Source: Desulfovermiculus halophilus DSM 18834
Lineage (GTDB): Bacteria > Desulfobacterota > Desulfovibrionia > Desulfovibrionales > Desulfothermaceae
DNA: 45,840 bases
Direction: 5' to 3'
Assembly: GCF_000620765.1 (NCBI RefSeq)
Contig: NZ_JIAK01000024.1
Coordinates: 1 to 45,840 of the forward strand
Positions 17,688 to 26,335 of this stretch are shown piece after piece. How positions within the stretch are numbered: the first letter of the stretch is position 1; each line of letters starts with the position of its first letter. The notes below the pieces were generated by a model that worked only from the letters and a program-made list of their open reading frames with translations, made no database searches and was not told where the DNA came from. The position numbers were made by a program, and so were the translations under genes.

Positions 17688-19208
17688 TCAAAAGGAATAC
17701 CGCAGGGAGGCATACAGGTTGCTGTTGTCCTCAAACTGGCCGAAGAAGGTCCAGTCTTTCTCCCCGGCAAAGATATTGCCCCCAATCTCCGCAGTCCAGG
17801 CGTCGGAGAGCTCATAGCTGGCCCTGGGCCGCAGATAAATGTCCTCGTCCGTTGGGGAGTAGAAGGCGAAAAAGGACAGGGTCAGATCCTGATTCATAAG
17901 CAGCTTGGTCAGGCGCAGGGTCAGGACCTGCCGGTCCTCGTCCCTGGCCTCCATCCCTGAAGGAAGGTTGTTCCGATAGGCGCTGTAGTCCTGCATATGC
18001 TCCAGATAGTACTGCACCGAGCCGGTCAGCTCGTGGGCCAGTTCCTGCTCGTACCCGGCCAGGAGGCGAAATTCGCTGTTGTTGACAAAGGGATCGTCCC
18101 CGTCCCTGTCCTGCTCTGAATCGTAGTATCCGATCTCGATATTGCCTATCCCCGGTCCCACCGGACCCTGCACGCTGGCCCCATAGACATTGAGCTGGGG
18201 AAACGTGCTTTTTCCGGTGCCGGGATCGGATCCTCCAGGGCTCTTCCAGTATCCGAAATAGGCATACAGGGCTGTGGTGTACCGGCCCAGGTTCCTATAG
18301 GCCCGCAAAGCCCACTCGTCATCCGTAAACCAGTCATCAGGCTTGTGGGTGTGGATCTCATTCTCCGCCCCGGCGATCCGTCCCAGGCCGGGGTGGAAAA
18401 AGCTCAGCCGCTCACCGCTGATATACCGGTCCGGGTCGAACTTTGGCGTGTAGACCAGATTGAAATTGGCCACATCCGTGAACCAGCCCACCCGGACGGC
18501 ATCCCCGGGTGCTTTCAGGTACTCCACATCCCGGCCGATGAGAAAGGACTGCCAGTCCTTGGGAAAGAGATCGTTGATGAACAGCTGATCTCCGGTCCCC
18601 CAGGACAAAACCTGCCGCCCGGCCCGAATGTCCACCGAGGAAATTGGGGTCCAGGTCAGCCGCAGCTGCCGCAGGTCGATATCCCCCTCCTCCTCAATCC
18701 CGTCCAGGATAAAGTCTGAGCTGACATCCAGCTGGGCATTGGCCTGGTCCCAGTATTTCATTGTCTCCAGCTGCAGCCTGGCCTCAGCCAGGGTCCCATC
18801 CTCGGATTGCACTGGGTCCGAGTACAGTCTGGGGCCGGCCCGAAGATCGGCAAATCCATGCACCGGCCAGTCCAGGACCTGACCCCAGACGGATGATTGC
18901 CTCTCTGACTGCTCCTGGTCCGTGCCGGCTTTGGACTTCTCTTCAGCAGAGCCGGACAGTCCCCGGGGCACGTCCGGTTCCCCGTCTTCAGGGCTTGTGT
19001 CCTCCGCCGCCCCGCCCAAGCCTGAAGGGAGCTGAGGCTCTGGAGCGGTCTTTTCTTTTTTGTCCCCTCCCAGTCCGGCCGGCAGTGAGGGTTCAGCGGC
19101 CAGGACCGGGCCCAAAGCAGTGCAGAGGACACATATCCAGCCTAAGGCTGTAATCTGTACTGTTCTCCGGAGGGCATTGCCCAAAGCTTGTCGTTTCTTC
19201 ATGTCCAT
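17688..19208 (-). CDS. Outer-membrane beta-barrel protein linked to an MMPL exporter
   Basis: A 506-residue exported protein similar to DUF1302/alginate-porin-like outer-membrane proteins found beside RND/MMPL exporters and LolA-like proteins. A hydrophobic signal spans about residues 14-38. A linker with three degenerate LPxGLGG units follows (LPAGLGG, LPSGLGG, VPRGLSG). From about residue 105 the chain shows alternating amphipathic strands (WTPISSVDIRAGRQVLSWGT is a common motif) and ends NLYASLRYSF, with the terminal Phe used by the BAM machinery. It is the last gene of the likely operon, 315 bases after the LolA-like gene. ATG 19202 is a possible alternative start. Its substrate is unknown. 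Confidence 0.78.
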   Translation of the reverse strand: MDMKKRQALGNALRRTVQITALGWICVLCTALGPVLAAEPSLPAGLGGDKKEKTAPEPQLPSGLGGAAEDTSPEDGEPDVPRGLSGSAEEKSKAGTDQEQSERQSSVWGQVLDWPVHGFADLRAGPRLYSDPVQSEDGTLAEARLQLETMKYWDQANAQLDVSSDFILDGIEEEGDIDLRQLRLTWTPISSVDIRAGRQVLSWGTGDQLFINDLFPKDWQSFLIGRDVEYLKAPGDAVRVGWFTDVANFNLVYTPKFDPDRYISGERLSFFHPGLGRIAGAENEIHTHKPDDWFTDDEWALRAYRNLGRYTTALYAYFGYWKSPGGSDPGTGKSTFPQLNVYGASVQGPVGPGIGNIEIGYYDSEQDRDGDDPFVNNSEFRLLAGYEQELAHELTGSVQYYLEHMQDYSAYRNNLPSGMEARDEDRQVLTLRLTKLLMNQDLTLSFFAFYSPTDEDIYLRPRASYELSDAWTAEIGGNIFAGEKDWTFFGQFEDNSNLYASLRYSF

Positions 19209-19523
19209 CCCGTTGAAGTCAGAGGTCAGAAGTCAGAGGACAGAAAAAAAGCAGCCCCCCTCAAGCTAGTCTTTATTTTCAGTATGTTATAACGCCCCGG
19301 TGTCAAGTGTGTGCTATGCTCAGCCTCAAGGAGGGACATGGTGAAAGAACAGTCACGGTTTTGATTTTGTGTTGTGTTTGTACTCTGTGATCCGTAGGGT
19401 TTTGAGTACAAATCTGGTAATACCTCTTTGGGGCATTCCAAACCGGTCCTGCTCCCATCCGGTCCCCCCTTGAGGGGGGTTGGGGGGTGTTTCTTACCAC
19501 ATCCGAGGTATAGACATTTGATT
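19209..19523. other. Intergenic region with low-complexity repeats
   Basis: The 315 bases between the barrel gene and the LolA-like gene hold no gene. They contain a short AGAAGTCAGAGG-type microsatellite at about 19215-19243 and a G/C-run palindrome CCCCCTTGAGGGGGG near 19466-19480, a type of repeat also seen in other genomes. The spacer is long for an operon, so the barrel gene may have its own promoter. Confidence 0.5.
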
Positions 19524-20327
19524 CTAGCGCAGATACTTCCGCGGGGCCCGGCGCAGATAGCGCTCGGTGAAGATGTCTTCGGGCAGGCCCAGATTGTACT
19601 CCACTGTGTCGTAGGTGAGCACAGTTTGGCTTCCGGAATCCAGATCCTCCATCTGCTGCTTGGTGATGGTGGTGAATCCCTGGATATCCCGCACCTGCTG
19701 CACGCTCATCTCCCGGTACATGGTCCCGTCTTCGCGGTAGTATTCGGTTTTGACCGGGATAAAGCTCTCTTTATGCACGTAGTTCAGATAATGATCGAAC
19801 TCCACCAGTTCCGGTTTCTTGGGCTCGCTTTTGATCACATAGTAGTTGTCCGTGACCTGGGTCAGTTCGTGCTCATCTTCTTCAATCCCCCGACCGGAGA
19901 CGTCCTCGTAGTAAAAATCTGATCCCACAAAGCTGGTCCGCTCGTCCGAGGCTGCGATGCGCTTGGTCACATCCAGGGCCGGCAGATACAGCCAGCGGTC
20001 GTCGTCCTTATCCATGTGCTTCCAGACCATGAACACTGTGCCCCGTTCATCAGCCGGACGGTGAAAATAGACATAGAACTTCTGCTCTGTATCCTCCTCC
20101 CCCAGATCCTTGCGCAGGATAGTGAACTCCTTGTTCCGCTCCCGGCCCTGCTGGTCAGTGATGTGCATGGCCACTTCGGCCCTGCCGTCCTGCCCCTGGT
20201 AATAGGCCATGTGATTGGCCTTGGCCACAATCTCCATGACCGGAGGGGCATCCTGGGCCCAGGCCAAGCCGGAGCACATGCCCAGAGCCAAAACCACTAT
20301 CCATATGCTGCACATATACTTGATCAT
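19524..20327 (-). CDS. LolA-like periplasmic lipid-carrier protein of an MMPL system
   Basis: A 267-residue exported protein of the outer-membrane lipoprotein-sorting (LolA_like) family. A signal peptide runs over residues 1-25 (WIVVLALGMCSGLAWAQ). The mature part shows the family's strand pattern: RAEVAMHITDQQGRERNKEF, KFYVYFHRPADERGTVFMVW, WLYLPALDVTKRIAASD, and the SFVGSDFYYEDVSGR motif typical of this group. Family members are thought to shuttle lipids or lipoproteins between membranes with a partner MMPL pump. AAGGAGGA seven bases upstream sets the start. It lies between the pump gene and the beta-barrel gene on the same strand. Confidence 0.88.
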   Translation of the reverse strand: MIKYMCSIWIVVLALGMCSGLAWAQDAPPVMEIVAKANHMAYYQGQDGRAEVAMHITDQQGRERNKEFTILRKDLGEEDTEQKFYVYFHRPADERGTVFMVWKHMDKDDDRWLYLPALDVTKRIAASDERTSFVGSDFYYEDVSGRGIEEDEHELTQVTDNYYVIKSEPKKPELVEFDHYLNYVHKESFIPVKTEYYREDGTMYREMSVQQVRDIQGFTTITKQQMEDLDSGSQTVLTYDTVEYNLGLPEDIFTERYLRRAPRKYLR

Positions 20328-20418
20328 AGGTCCTCCTTTTTCAGCTTTGCCTCCGGCAAATCTGAAATATTTTTTGTCCCAGATGAGCAAAACAATGAAA
20401 ATCTGCCTATTAATTATC

Positions 20419-20512
20419 GCTCCCACGCTCTGCGTGGGAGCCGATCTTGACCGCTCCAGCGGTCTTCAGGACGCAGAGCGTCTCGAAAAGTTCCCACGCA
20501 GAGCGTGGGAAC
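20419..20512. repeat. Cluster of four palindromes (REP-like)
   Basis: Four hairpins in a row: GCTCCCACGC-TCT-GCGTGGGAGC (20419-20441), GACCGC-TCCA-GCGGTC (about 20449-20464), GACGC-AGA-GCGTC (about 20470-20482) and GTTCCCACGC-AGA-GCGTGGGAAC (20490-20512). The two outer units are near-inverse copies, giving a composite like bacterial interspersed mosaic elements. A partial unit (GCTTAGCGTGGGAACG) occurs at about 23578. It lies between the MMPL and LolA-like genes. Confidence 0.75.
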
Positions 20513-20544
20513 TATGAATCGCCAGGATCCAACTTGGCCCAAGA

Positions 20545-20564
20545 GGGCGAATAATCATTCGCCC
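20545..20564. repeat. Palindromic intergenic repeat, copy 2
   Basis: GGGCGAATAATCATTCGCCC, the reverse complement of copy 1 at 17548-17567 but with the same flanking bases on the same sides (AAGAG left, TACTCTCCAC right), so the element is oriented the same way and only its centre differs. It lies just after the MMPL stop on the minus strand, a likely place for a terminator-like role. Confidence 0.75.
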
Positions 20565-20599
20565 CTACTCTCCACACGCCAGTGTACCTTTCACCTGCC

Positions 20600-23455
20600 C
20601 TACTCCGTCCCGCATTGCACCCGCCTGGACATAAACCAGCATACGCCCATGAAAATAAGCACTCCGGCCAGGCTGATCCCTGTCCAGCCGGTCCAGCCCA
20701 GGCGCACGAACTGAATAAGATTGACCACCACCAGACCACCGACGCACAGCCCGGCCAGGGCCATGGTCCCGCAGCGGCAGGCGAAGGCCAGCTTGGGCTG
20801 CTGGGGAAACAAGAGCTTCTGGCCCATTGTGATCAACGCCGGCAGAATACACAAGGTGATTGCTCCGGACAGAAAAAGAATGGAAGCCATAAGCAGCCCA
20901 ACGGTCTGATACGGAACCAGGGGCGCAGCAAGCAGGGGTGTAAACCCTATGGCAATGACCAGCACGTTGCGCAGTATAGCCCGGGCCGGTTCGCTAAACA
21001 CTTGGGGTACGGCCTCTTTCCAATTCCCGATCCTTTCCTGCAGCCTGCGCGAACGGACCAGGAAATGGATGGCAAAGTCCACAGCCAGCCCGATGGTCAG
21101 GGAGGAAAGCACGGCCACGGGCATGTCGTAGTCTTTGCCGACCAGACCGATGATCCCATAGATCAAGATGACGGTCACGGTCAAAGGGACCATGGACAGC
21201 AGGCCCCAGATCCCGGAGCGGAAGAGCACAATCATCATCAGCAAGACCACCAGAAAGCTGCCCAGAAAGGCCTTGAGCATTCCACTGACCATCTTGTCCT
21301 GCCAGACCACATTGATATAGGTCAGACCGAACCAATCTTTTTCCAGCTTCACAGGAGGGGGATTGTCCTGCATGTAGCTGTCCACGGCCTGGACCACCCG
21401 GCTCATATCCTTGTTGTCTCCGCTCTTGAGCTGAACCCACAGACTGGCCCGCCGATAATCCGGGGTCACGAAGTGCCACAGGTCCTGGGGCCGGTGACTG
21501 CTCTGATAGGTGACCAGGGTCTGCCCCACGGCCCGGGCGGAATCCGGAATGGAGAAGGCTTCCTCAGTGCCCAGCAGCTCCCGGTGCACGGTCTTGACGA
21601 TATCGGTCAGGGCATTGGATTTGCCCACCTCCCCGGTCTCTTGAAGCATGGCCTGCAGATCCGCCATATAGTTCAAAACATCCGGACGCTTGAAGACCTC
21701 CCCCCGCTGGGCTTCCTGATCCAGGAAATAGGTGAACTCTTCCCAGGCATAGGCAGTATCCCCGCTGCTCTGTTCGGCATGAGCTTCTATCCATTGCCGC
21801 AGCTTTTCAAGCAGACTGGACTTGCTGTCAACCTCGGAAGCCAGAGTCCGGGCCTTACCGGCCACCTCCTCTTCCAGATCTTCAGTTCCCGGCTCCATGG
21901 CCTCTTGCTGCACAAAGGTGGACAGACGAGAGATGAACCCGGGGACATAGTCCTTGGGGCCAGGCATTTCCGCTTCAGGACGCAGACAGAGATAGGCCGT
22001 ATAGGTCCCGCCGAAATGGTCATTCAGGACCCGGTCCGCAACCCGGATGGAGTGATCTTTTTCAAACCATTTTGTGGGGTTGTCGTTGATCTGGATCAGG
22101 CTGATGCCATACAGGCCTATCCCGACCAGAATGCCGGCGAATCCGAGATAAACCTTGGCCCGGCGGTACGTGCTGCCCCCGGCCAGCTGAAGCATTCGGG
22201 TCAGTATATCCCGTGGTTCAGCTGTCTCCCCGGTATGTGCGGTCCCGAAATTTTGCAAGCGTTTTTCCGGAATAAACATCACATAGGCCGGAATCACGGT
22301 CAGGGTCAGAGCCCAGGCCAAAAGAACGCCCAGGGCTACAAACAGTCCAAAGACCTGGACCGGCGGGATGGGGGTCAAGGCCAGGGAGGCGAACCCGGCC
22401 GCAGAGGTTATCGAGGTGTAGAGCATGGGCAGAAACAGGGTCTGGACCGTGCCCTTGATGGTCTGCACCCGGTCCCGGGTGCTTTGATAGCGGTCAAAGA
22501 ACTCAGACAGGATGTGAATGGAGTCCAGCACCGCTATGGGCATGATAAATATGGGGATCATGGAGCTCATGATGTGGATGGTATTACCGGAGGCAACCAA
22601 GGCGGACATGGTCACCACCACCGAGACCAGAGCCACGATCATGGGCGAGATAATAAGCAGGACCTGGCGGAAGAAGAAGAGCATGAGCAGGAAGATGACC
22701 AGCATGGCCAGGGGAGCGGAAATGGCCATTTGCTTGAACATCTCCACTCCAAACACGTCGTTGGCCACCGGCAGACCGGTGATATGCCACTTTTCTTCTC
22801 CGCTGAAGGTTTCAATCTTTTGATTCAGCTGGGACCAAATATCGTAGCTCAGCTTCTTGGCTGTAATGGGCAGATAGATGGCCAGGGCCTTACCGTCCTC
22901 AGAAACCAGGGTTCCATCCAGAAAAGGGATGCGCTGGGCATTGTCCCGGATTTGGGCTGCTTCCTCGAAAGTCTGGGGCGGGGAGCTCATCAGCCATTCA
23001 AAGCGCACCGTCCCCACCCCGGCCTGCTCGATGTTGTCCACTGTGGACGGAGCGATGATGTCCGGCCGGACCACCCCGGCCTGAGGGTCGTCAGCGCCTA
23101 CAGCGTCCCCGCGCAGGCCCTGGGCGAACTCGGTCAGCTCATGCACCCGGTGCAAAGTTTCGGGATTAAATACCCCCTGGGGATGTTCCTCATTGACCAC
23201 CCCGACCACGATCATGTCGTTGAGATTAAAGGTCTCCTTCATCCGGTTATGGAAGACCCGGGCCGGCTCGTCCTGCCGGAGCATGTTTTCCGGATCCGTA
23301 TCCACCCGGACCGGATGGAAGAAGGAAAAGGTCTGGGGAAACAGGGACGGCAATACGGCCAGCGCGGCCAAAAACACGGTCAGCGCCGCGATGAGTGCAA
23401 GGGTCTTCCCCGGGTGCCGGGTGCTGGATGCGGTGAATGCCTTGGACAGGTCCAT
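20600..23455 (-). CDS. RND-superfamily MMPL exporter
   Basis: A 951-residue inner-membrane transporter of the RND/MMPL (hydrophobe/amphiphile exporter) type. It shows the two-fold repeat expected: TM1 near residues 17-37, a periplasmic domain, then a five-helix block (LAMLVIFLLMLFFFRQ, MIVALVSVVVTMSAL, SMIPIFIMPIAVLDSIHIL and others), then the same again in the second half (VVLLMMIVLFRSGIWGLL, LTIGLAVDFAIHFLVRSRR). Acidic residues within TM segments (VLDSIHIL, AVDFAIHF) would carry protons. Neighbours suggest it exports a lipid or lipophilic compound together with the LolA-like protein and the outer-membrane barrel. AGGAG seven bases upstream sets the start. Confidence 0.92.
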   Translation of the reverse strand: MDLSKAFTASSTRHPGKTLALIAALTVFLAALAVLPSLFPQTFSFFHPVRVDTDPENMLRQDEPARVFHNRMKETFNLNDMIVVGVVNEEHPQGVFNPETLHRVHELTEFAQGLRGDAVGADDPQAGVVRPDIIAPSTVDNIEQAGVGTVRFEWLMSSPPQTFEEAAQIRDNAQRIPFLDGTLVSEDGKALAIYLPITAKKLSYDIWSQLNQKIETFSGEEKWHITGLPVANDVFGVEMFKQMAISAPLAMLVIFLLMLFFFRQVLLIISPMIVALVSVVVTMSALVASGNTIHIMSSMIPIFIMPIAVLDSIHILSEFFDRYQSTRDRVQTIKGTVQTLFLPMLYTSITSAAGFASLALTPIPPVQVFGLFVALGVLLAWALTLTVIPAYVMFIPEKRLQNFGTAHTGETAEPRDILTRMLQLAGGSTYRRAKVYLGFAGILVGIGLYGISLIQINDNPTKWFEKDHSIRVADRVLNDHFGGTYTAYLCLRPEAEMPGPKDYVPGFISRLSTFVQQEAMEPGTEDLEEEVAGKARTLASEVDSKSSLLEKLRQWIEAHAEQSSGDTAYAWEEFTYFLDQEAQRGEVFKRPDVLNYMADLQAMLQETGEVGKSNALTDIVKTVHRELLGTEEAFSIPDSARAVGQTLVTYQSSHRPQDLWHFVTPDYRRASLWVQLKSGDNKDMSRVVQAVDSYMQDNPPPVKLEKDWFGLTYINVVWQDKMVSGMLKAFLGSFLVVLLMMIVLFRSGIWGLLSMVPLTVTVILIYGIIGLVGKDYDMPVAVLSSLTIGLAVDFAIHFLVRSRRLQERIGNWKEAVPQVFSEPARAILRNVLVIAIGFTPLLAAPLVPYQTVGLLMASILFLSGAITLCILPALITMGQKLLFPQQPKLAFACRCGTMALAGLCVGGLVVVNLIQFVRLGWTGWTGISLAGVLIFMGVCWFMSRRVQCGTE

Positions 23456-23791
23456 GTCTGAGCTCCTGGTGCAAGGAATTGATATCCCCTCTGGTTCCCG
23501 CGAACCGTTTGGAAATCGTTATTTATGGCTTTGTTTTTGCAGTACAGACCGCAGGAGCACTCCCGATACCCCCCATGCTTAGCGTGGGAACGATACAATC
23601 TCCTGCATCCTGGCTTGGCATGGATATTTCTTTGTGCTCAAAAAAGTCCAGCATTGCAACCCATAAAAAAGCGGCTCTTGGACTCAGAAAGGGGCAGGGA
23701 TCCCCCTTTGGCGGGACTTAGAAAATAGCGGGTCGAAAGTGGGCACACAGAAGAGGTGGCCAACTCCAAACACAGGCTACGACGAAGAATC
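23456..23791. other. Intergenic region between the exporter and the hydrogenase operon
   Basis: No gene is supported. It holds a partial copy of the GCGTGGGAACG palindrome at about 23578. A frame starting at a GTG near 23756 reads MANSKHRLRRRIKKARS but is interrupted by the terminator hairpin and is not credible. Confidence 0.5.
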
Positions 23792-23823
23792 AAAAAAGCC
23801 CGGTCTCACAACCGGGCTTTTTG
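23792..23823 (-). terminator. Terminator of the hdrA-mvhDGA operon
   Basis: A GC-rich stem of GCCCGGT (23798-23804) and ACCGGGC (23811-23817), extended by A/T pairs, with a six-base loop. Read on the minus strand it ends in a T run and lies 23 bases after the true mvhA stop. The A/T flanks are symmetrical, so it may also act rightwards. Confidence 0.8.
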
Positions 23824-23845
23824 GGTTCCAAGCGCTGCACAAAGC

Positions 23846-25291
23846 TCAGCTTGGCCAGTGCCTGAGCACATTATTTTTGGTGTCGTAGATAGTGATGGTG
23901 GTCAGGTGATCGCCGTCCAGGCGATGGGTGGCGCAGGAAATTCACGGGTCGTAGGCCCGGACCGCCATCTCAATGGAGTTTAAGATCTCCTCGTTCACCT
24001 CCCCCCCGTGGATCAGCGAGCTGGCCGCCTGATGCACGCTCATGTTCATGGGCCCGATATTGTGGGTGGTGCCCACGATCATGTTCGCCCTGGTGATCAG
24101 GCCGTTCTCGTCCGTGGAATAGTCGTGAATCAGGGTCCCCCGCGGGGCCTCCACACAACCGACTCCCCGGCCGGCCTTCGGTTCCGCCTGGGTTCGCACG
24201 TTCGGGTCCAGGATGTCCTGGTCCTGCAGAAGCTGTAAAGCGTGCTCACAGGCATAGACCTCCTCGATGAGCCGGGCCCAGTGGTAGAGCATGGTGGCCT
24301 GGGCCGGACGTCCGAAGCGCTCCCGGAACTCCTCCAGCTCGGCCTGGGCCTTGGGGGTGGGGATGCTGTCCACCACGTTCATCCGGGCCAGGCAGTTGGA
24401 GCGGTACATGCCCTTTGGCCGGTCCAGATCCATGCTCACTCCTTCCTGCCAGGACTTGGCATAGGGGATCTTGGCATAGGAATGATCGGCAACATGCTCC
24501 CCGATATGCTCGGTGTAGGCTTCAGGGGCAAAATCGTCATAGGTCCCGTCCGGGCGCATGAGCCGGATTTTGCCCTCATACAGACTCAGCCCGCCGGCAT
24601 CGTCCACCGTGCCCATGAACCCGGTCTGAATCTTCCCCAGGGACTGAATCAGATCCAGATACTGGGGAAAGACCGTGTTCTTGGCAAAGTCCATGGTAAA
24701 CAGGGCGAAGTCCAGGAGCTCCTGGACCTGGGCCAGCATGTCCGTGCGGTCCTCCTCGGTCATTGGCTTGGCAAACCCTCCGGTCACACCGGCCACTGGA
24801 TGGATCGCCTTGCCGGCAAAGCGCTCCAGAAGCATTTTGGCCTTCTGCCGCATGCGGACCACCTTGCCGGCCAGATCGGGGTTGGCCTTGGCCAGGCCGA
24901 TGACGTTCCTGGCCTGGTAGTCCGTGTTCGGTCCCAAAACAAAGTCCGCCGCCGCCAGAAAGAAGAAATGCAGAAGCTTGTCCTCGGCATGGGCGATTGT
25001 ATGCATCAGCTCGCGCAGCTTGTTGCCCGCAGGAGGGGGAGTGACCCCGAAGCATCCGTCAACTGCCTTGTTCGAGGCCAGATGGTGATGCCAGGGACAG
25101 ATCCCGCATATCCGGTTCACGATCCGCGGCAGCTCCTCGGCCGGCTTGCCTTCCACAAACTTCTCGAACCCGCGCAGGGACATGATGTGCAGCTTGGTGT
25201 CAGCCACTTCCCCGGCATCGTCCAAATGGATGGCGATGGAGGCATGCCCCTCGATGCGGGTCAGAGGGGATATCTTGATGGTTTCGCTCAT
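23846..25291 (-). CDS. mvhA: MvhA/VhuA-type [NiFe] hydrogenase large subunit, selenoprotein
   Basis: The H2-activating subunit of the Mvh-type (F420-non-reducing) hydrogenase. The proximal nickel motif is RICGICPWH, and the enzyme starts ISPLTRIEGHASIAIHLDD. The distal motif is DPUISCATH: an in-frame TGA at 23942-23944 (codon 450) stands where other members have the first Cys of DPCxxCxxH. After the TGA the frame stays open for 31 codons that read as a normal large-subunit end, with a ~25-residue tail (RLDGDHLTTITIYDTKNN onward) that a maturation protease would remove. Read through, the protein has 481 residues. A hairpin 16 bases after the TGA is the likely SECIS. The start overlaps the mvhG stop (ATGA). 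Confidence 0.93.
23909..23925 (-). promoter_or_regulatory. Candidate SECIS hairpin in mvhA
   Basis: On the mRNA, AUCGCC-UGGAC-GGCGAU, a 6-bp perfect stem with a five-base loop. It starts 16 bases after the UGA codon, inside the coding region, as expected for bacterial selenocysteine insertion elements. The mvhD hairpin has the same loop and spacing. Confidence 0.75.
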
Positions 25292-26223
25292 GAGCGCTCC
25301 TTGGAAGCTTTGGGGTGCAACAGGTTGTGGGCCCCGGAAAACCTGAGCAGTGATGTGTATTCGGGCAGAGACTGGATATCCACCCGGTTTGAGGCCAGGG
25401 CGCCCAGCATATCCAGCATCTGATTCGACTCCGGCTTGACCGGCCCGTAACATCCCCGGCAGGGGACCCGGGCGGCAATGCATCTGGGAGTGCCCGCCTC
25501 ACCGCCGCACCCGGCCCGGGTAACCGGCCCCATGCACAGCAGTCCCTGCTCCAGCAGACAGCGCATGTGGTCCAAGGGCTCTTCCGGGGTGTACTTGGCA
25601 TTCTGCAAAAAACGGCGCAAACGCTTCAGATCGCCCTTTCCTTCCCGCTGGGTGGGACAGGTGTCGCACACGCTCAAGCCGGCCAGTTGCGGCGTCTGTT
25701 CCTGAACCACGGCCATGATCGCGGCATAGACCTGATCCGGATGCGGGGCGCATCCCGGCAGGTACATATCCACTGCGATCTTCTCATCCAGGGCATAGGT
25801 CCGGTCCAGCAGGGGCGGAACCCCGTTGCTCGGATACTGCCGGCAGGGATCAGTGCTCTCGGTATGGTAGTAACGATCCAGGATCTCTTCCGAGGTCCAG
25901 GAGTTGCCCAGGGCCGGGATACCTCCGTGGGTGGCGCAGGTCCCCAGGGCAACGATCACGTCGCACTGCTCGCGCATGGCCTTGGCCACTTCCAGATGTT
26001 CCTCGTTACGAATCCCGCCGCTTATTATCCCCACATCAGCCTTGGGGACGGACAGGTGTTTCTCCCGGCCGGTCTGGCCATAGTATTTATGGTCCATGAG
26101 CACCGGGATATGCACGAAATCCAAATGCTCCAAAACCTCCAGGAGACGTTCGCCCATATCCAGAAGGCAGATCTCGCATCCGGAACAAGCATTCAGCCAT
26201 TCCTCAGCTACTTGTATGCTCAT
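25288..26223 (-). CDS. mvhG: MvhG/VhuG-type hydrogenase small subunit
   Basis: The iron-sulfur subunit that carries electrons from the MvhA nickel site to MvhD. The 311-residue protein has the small-subunit cluster motifs: NACSGCEICLLD for the proximal cluster, GTCATHGG, LPGCAPHPD, and late cysteines in CDTCPTQREGKG, GLLCMG, GCGG and PCRGCYGP for the other [4Fe-4S] clusters. There is no signal peptide, so the enzyme is cytoplasmic. I chose the second ATG (MSIQVAEEW) because GGAG lies six bases upstream; the ATG at 26235 has no ribosome-binding site. It overlaps mvhA by four bases. A 112-base gap with a CAGTGGTCTG/CAGACCACTG inverted repeat separates it from frhB. Confidence 0.93.
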   Translation of the reverse strand: MSIQVAEEWLNACSGCEICLLDMGERLLEVLEHLDFVHIPVLMDHKYYGQTGREKHLSVPKADVGIISGGIRNEEHLEVAKAMREQCDVIVALGTCATHGGIPALGNSWTSEEILDRYYHTESTDPCRQYPSNGVPPLLDRTYALDEKIAVDMYLPGCAPHPDQVYAAIMAVVQEQTPQLAGLSVCDTCPTQREGKGDLKRLRRFLQNAKYTPEEPLDHMRCLLEQGLLCMGPVTRAGCGGEAGTPRCIAARVPCRGCYGPVKPESNQMLDMLGALASNRVDIQSLPEYTSLLRFSGAHNLLHPKASKERS

Positions 26224-26335
26224 TGGGTTCTCCATTATTTAAGCAACTTGTTGGCAGTGGTCTGTCAACAGTGGCCTGCAAAATCTCACTTCGGTTTCCG
26301 GTCAGACCACTGACCACCGTCAACTGAGCATCTTT

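Noticed and set aside
20582-23461. A 959-codon open frame antisense to the MMPL exporter
   Set aside because: It is a mirror of a GC-rich gene with His/Gln/Gly-rich nonsense composition; the minus-strand exporter is unmistakable.
23756-23983. A frame starting MANSKHRLRRRIKKARS that resembles a ribosomal-protein start
   Set aside because: It runs into the terminator hairpin and then into the antisense of mvhA; GTG start and no homology beyond the basic residues.
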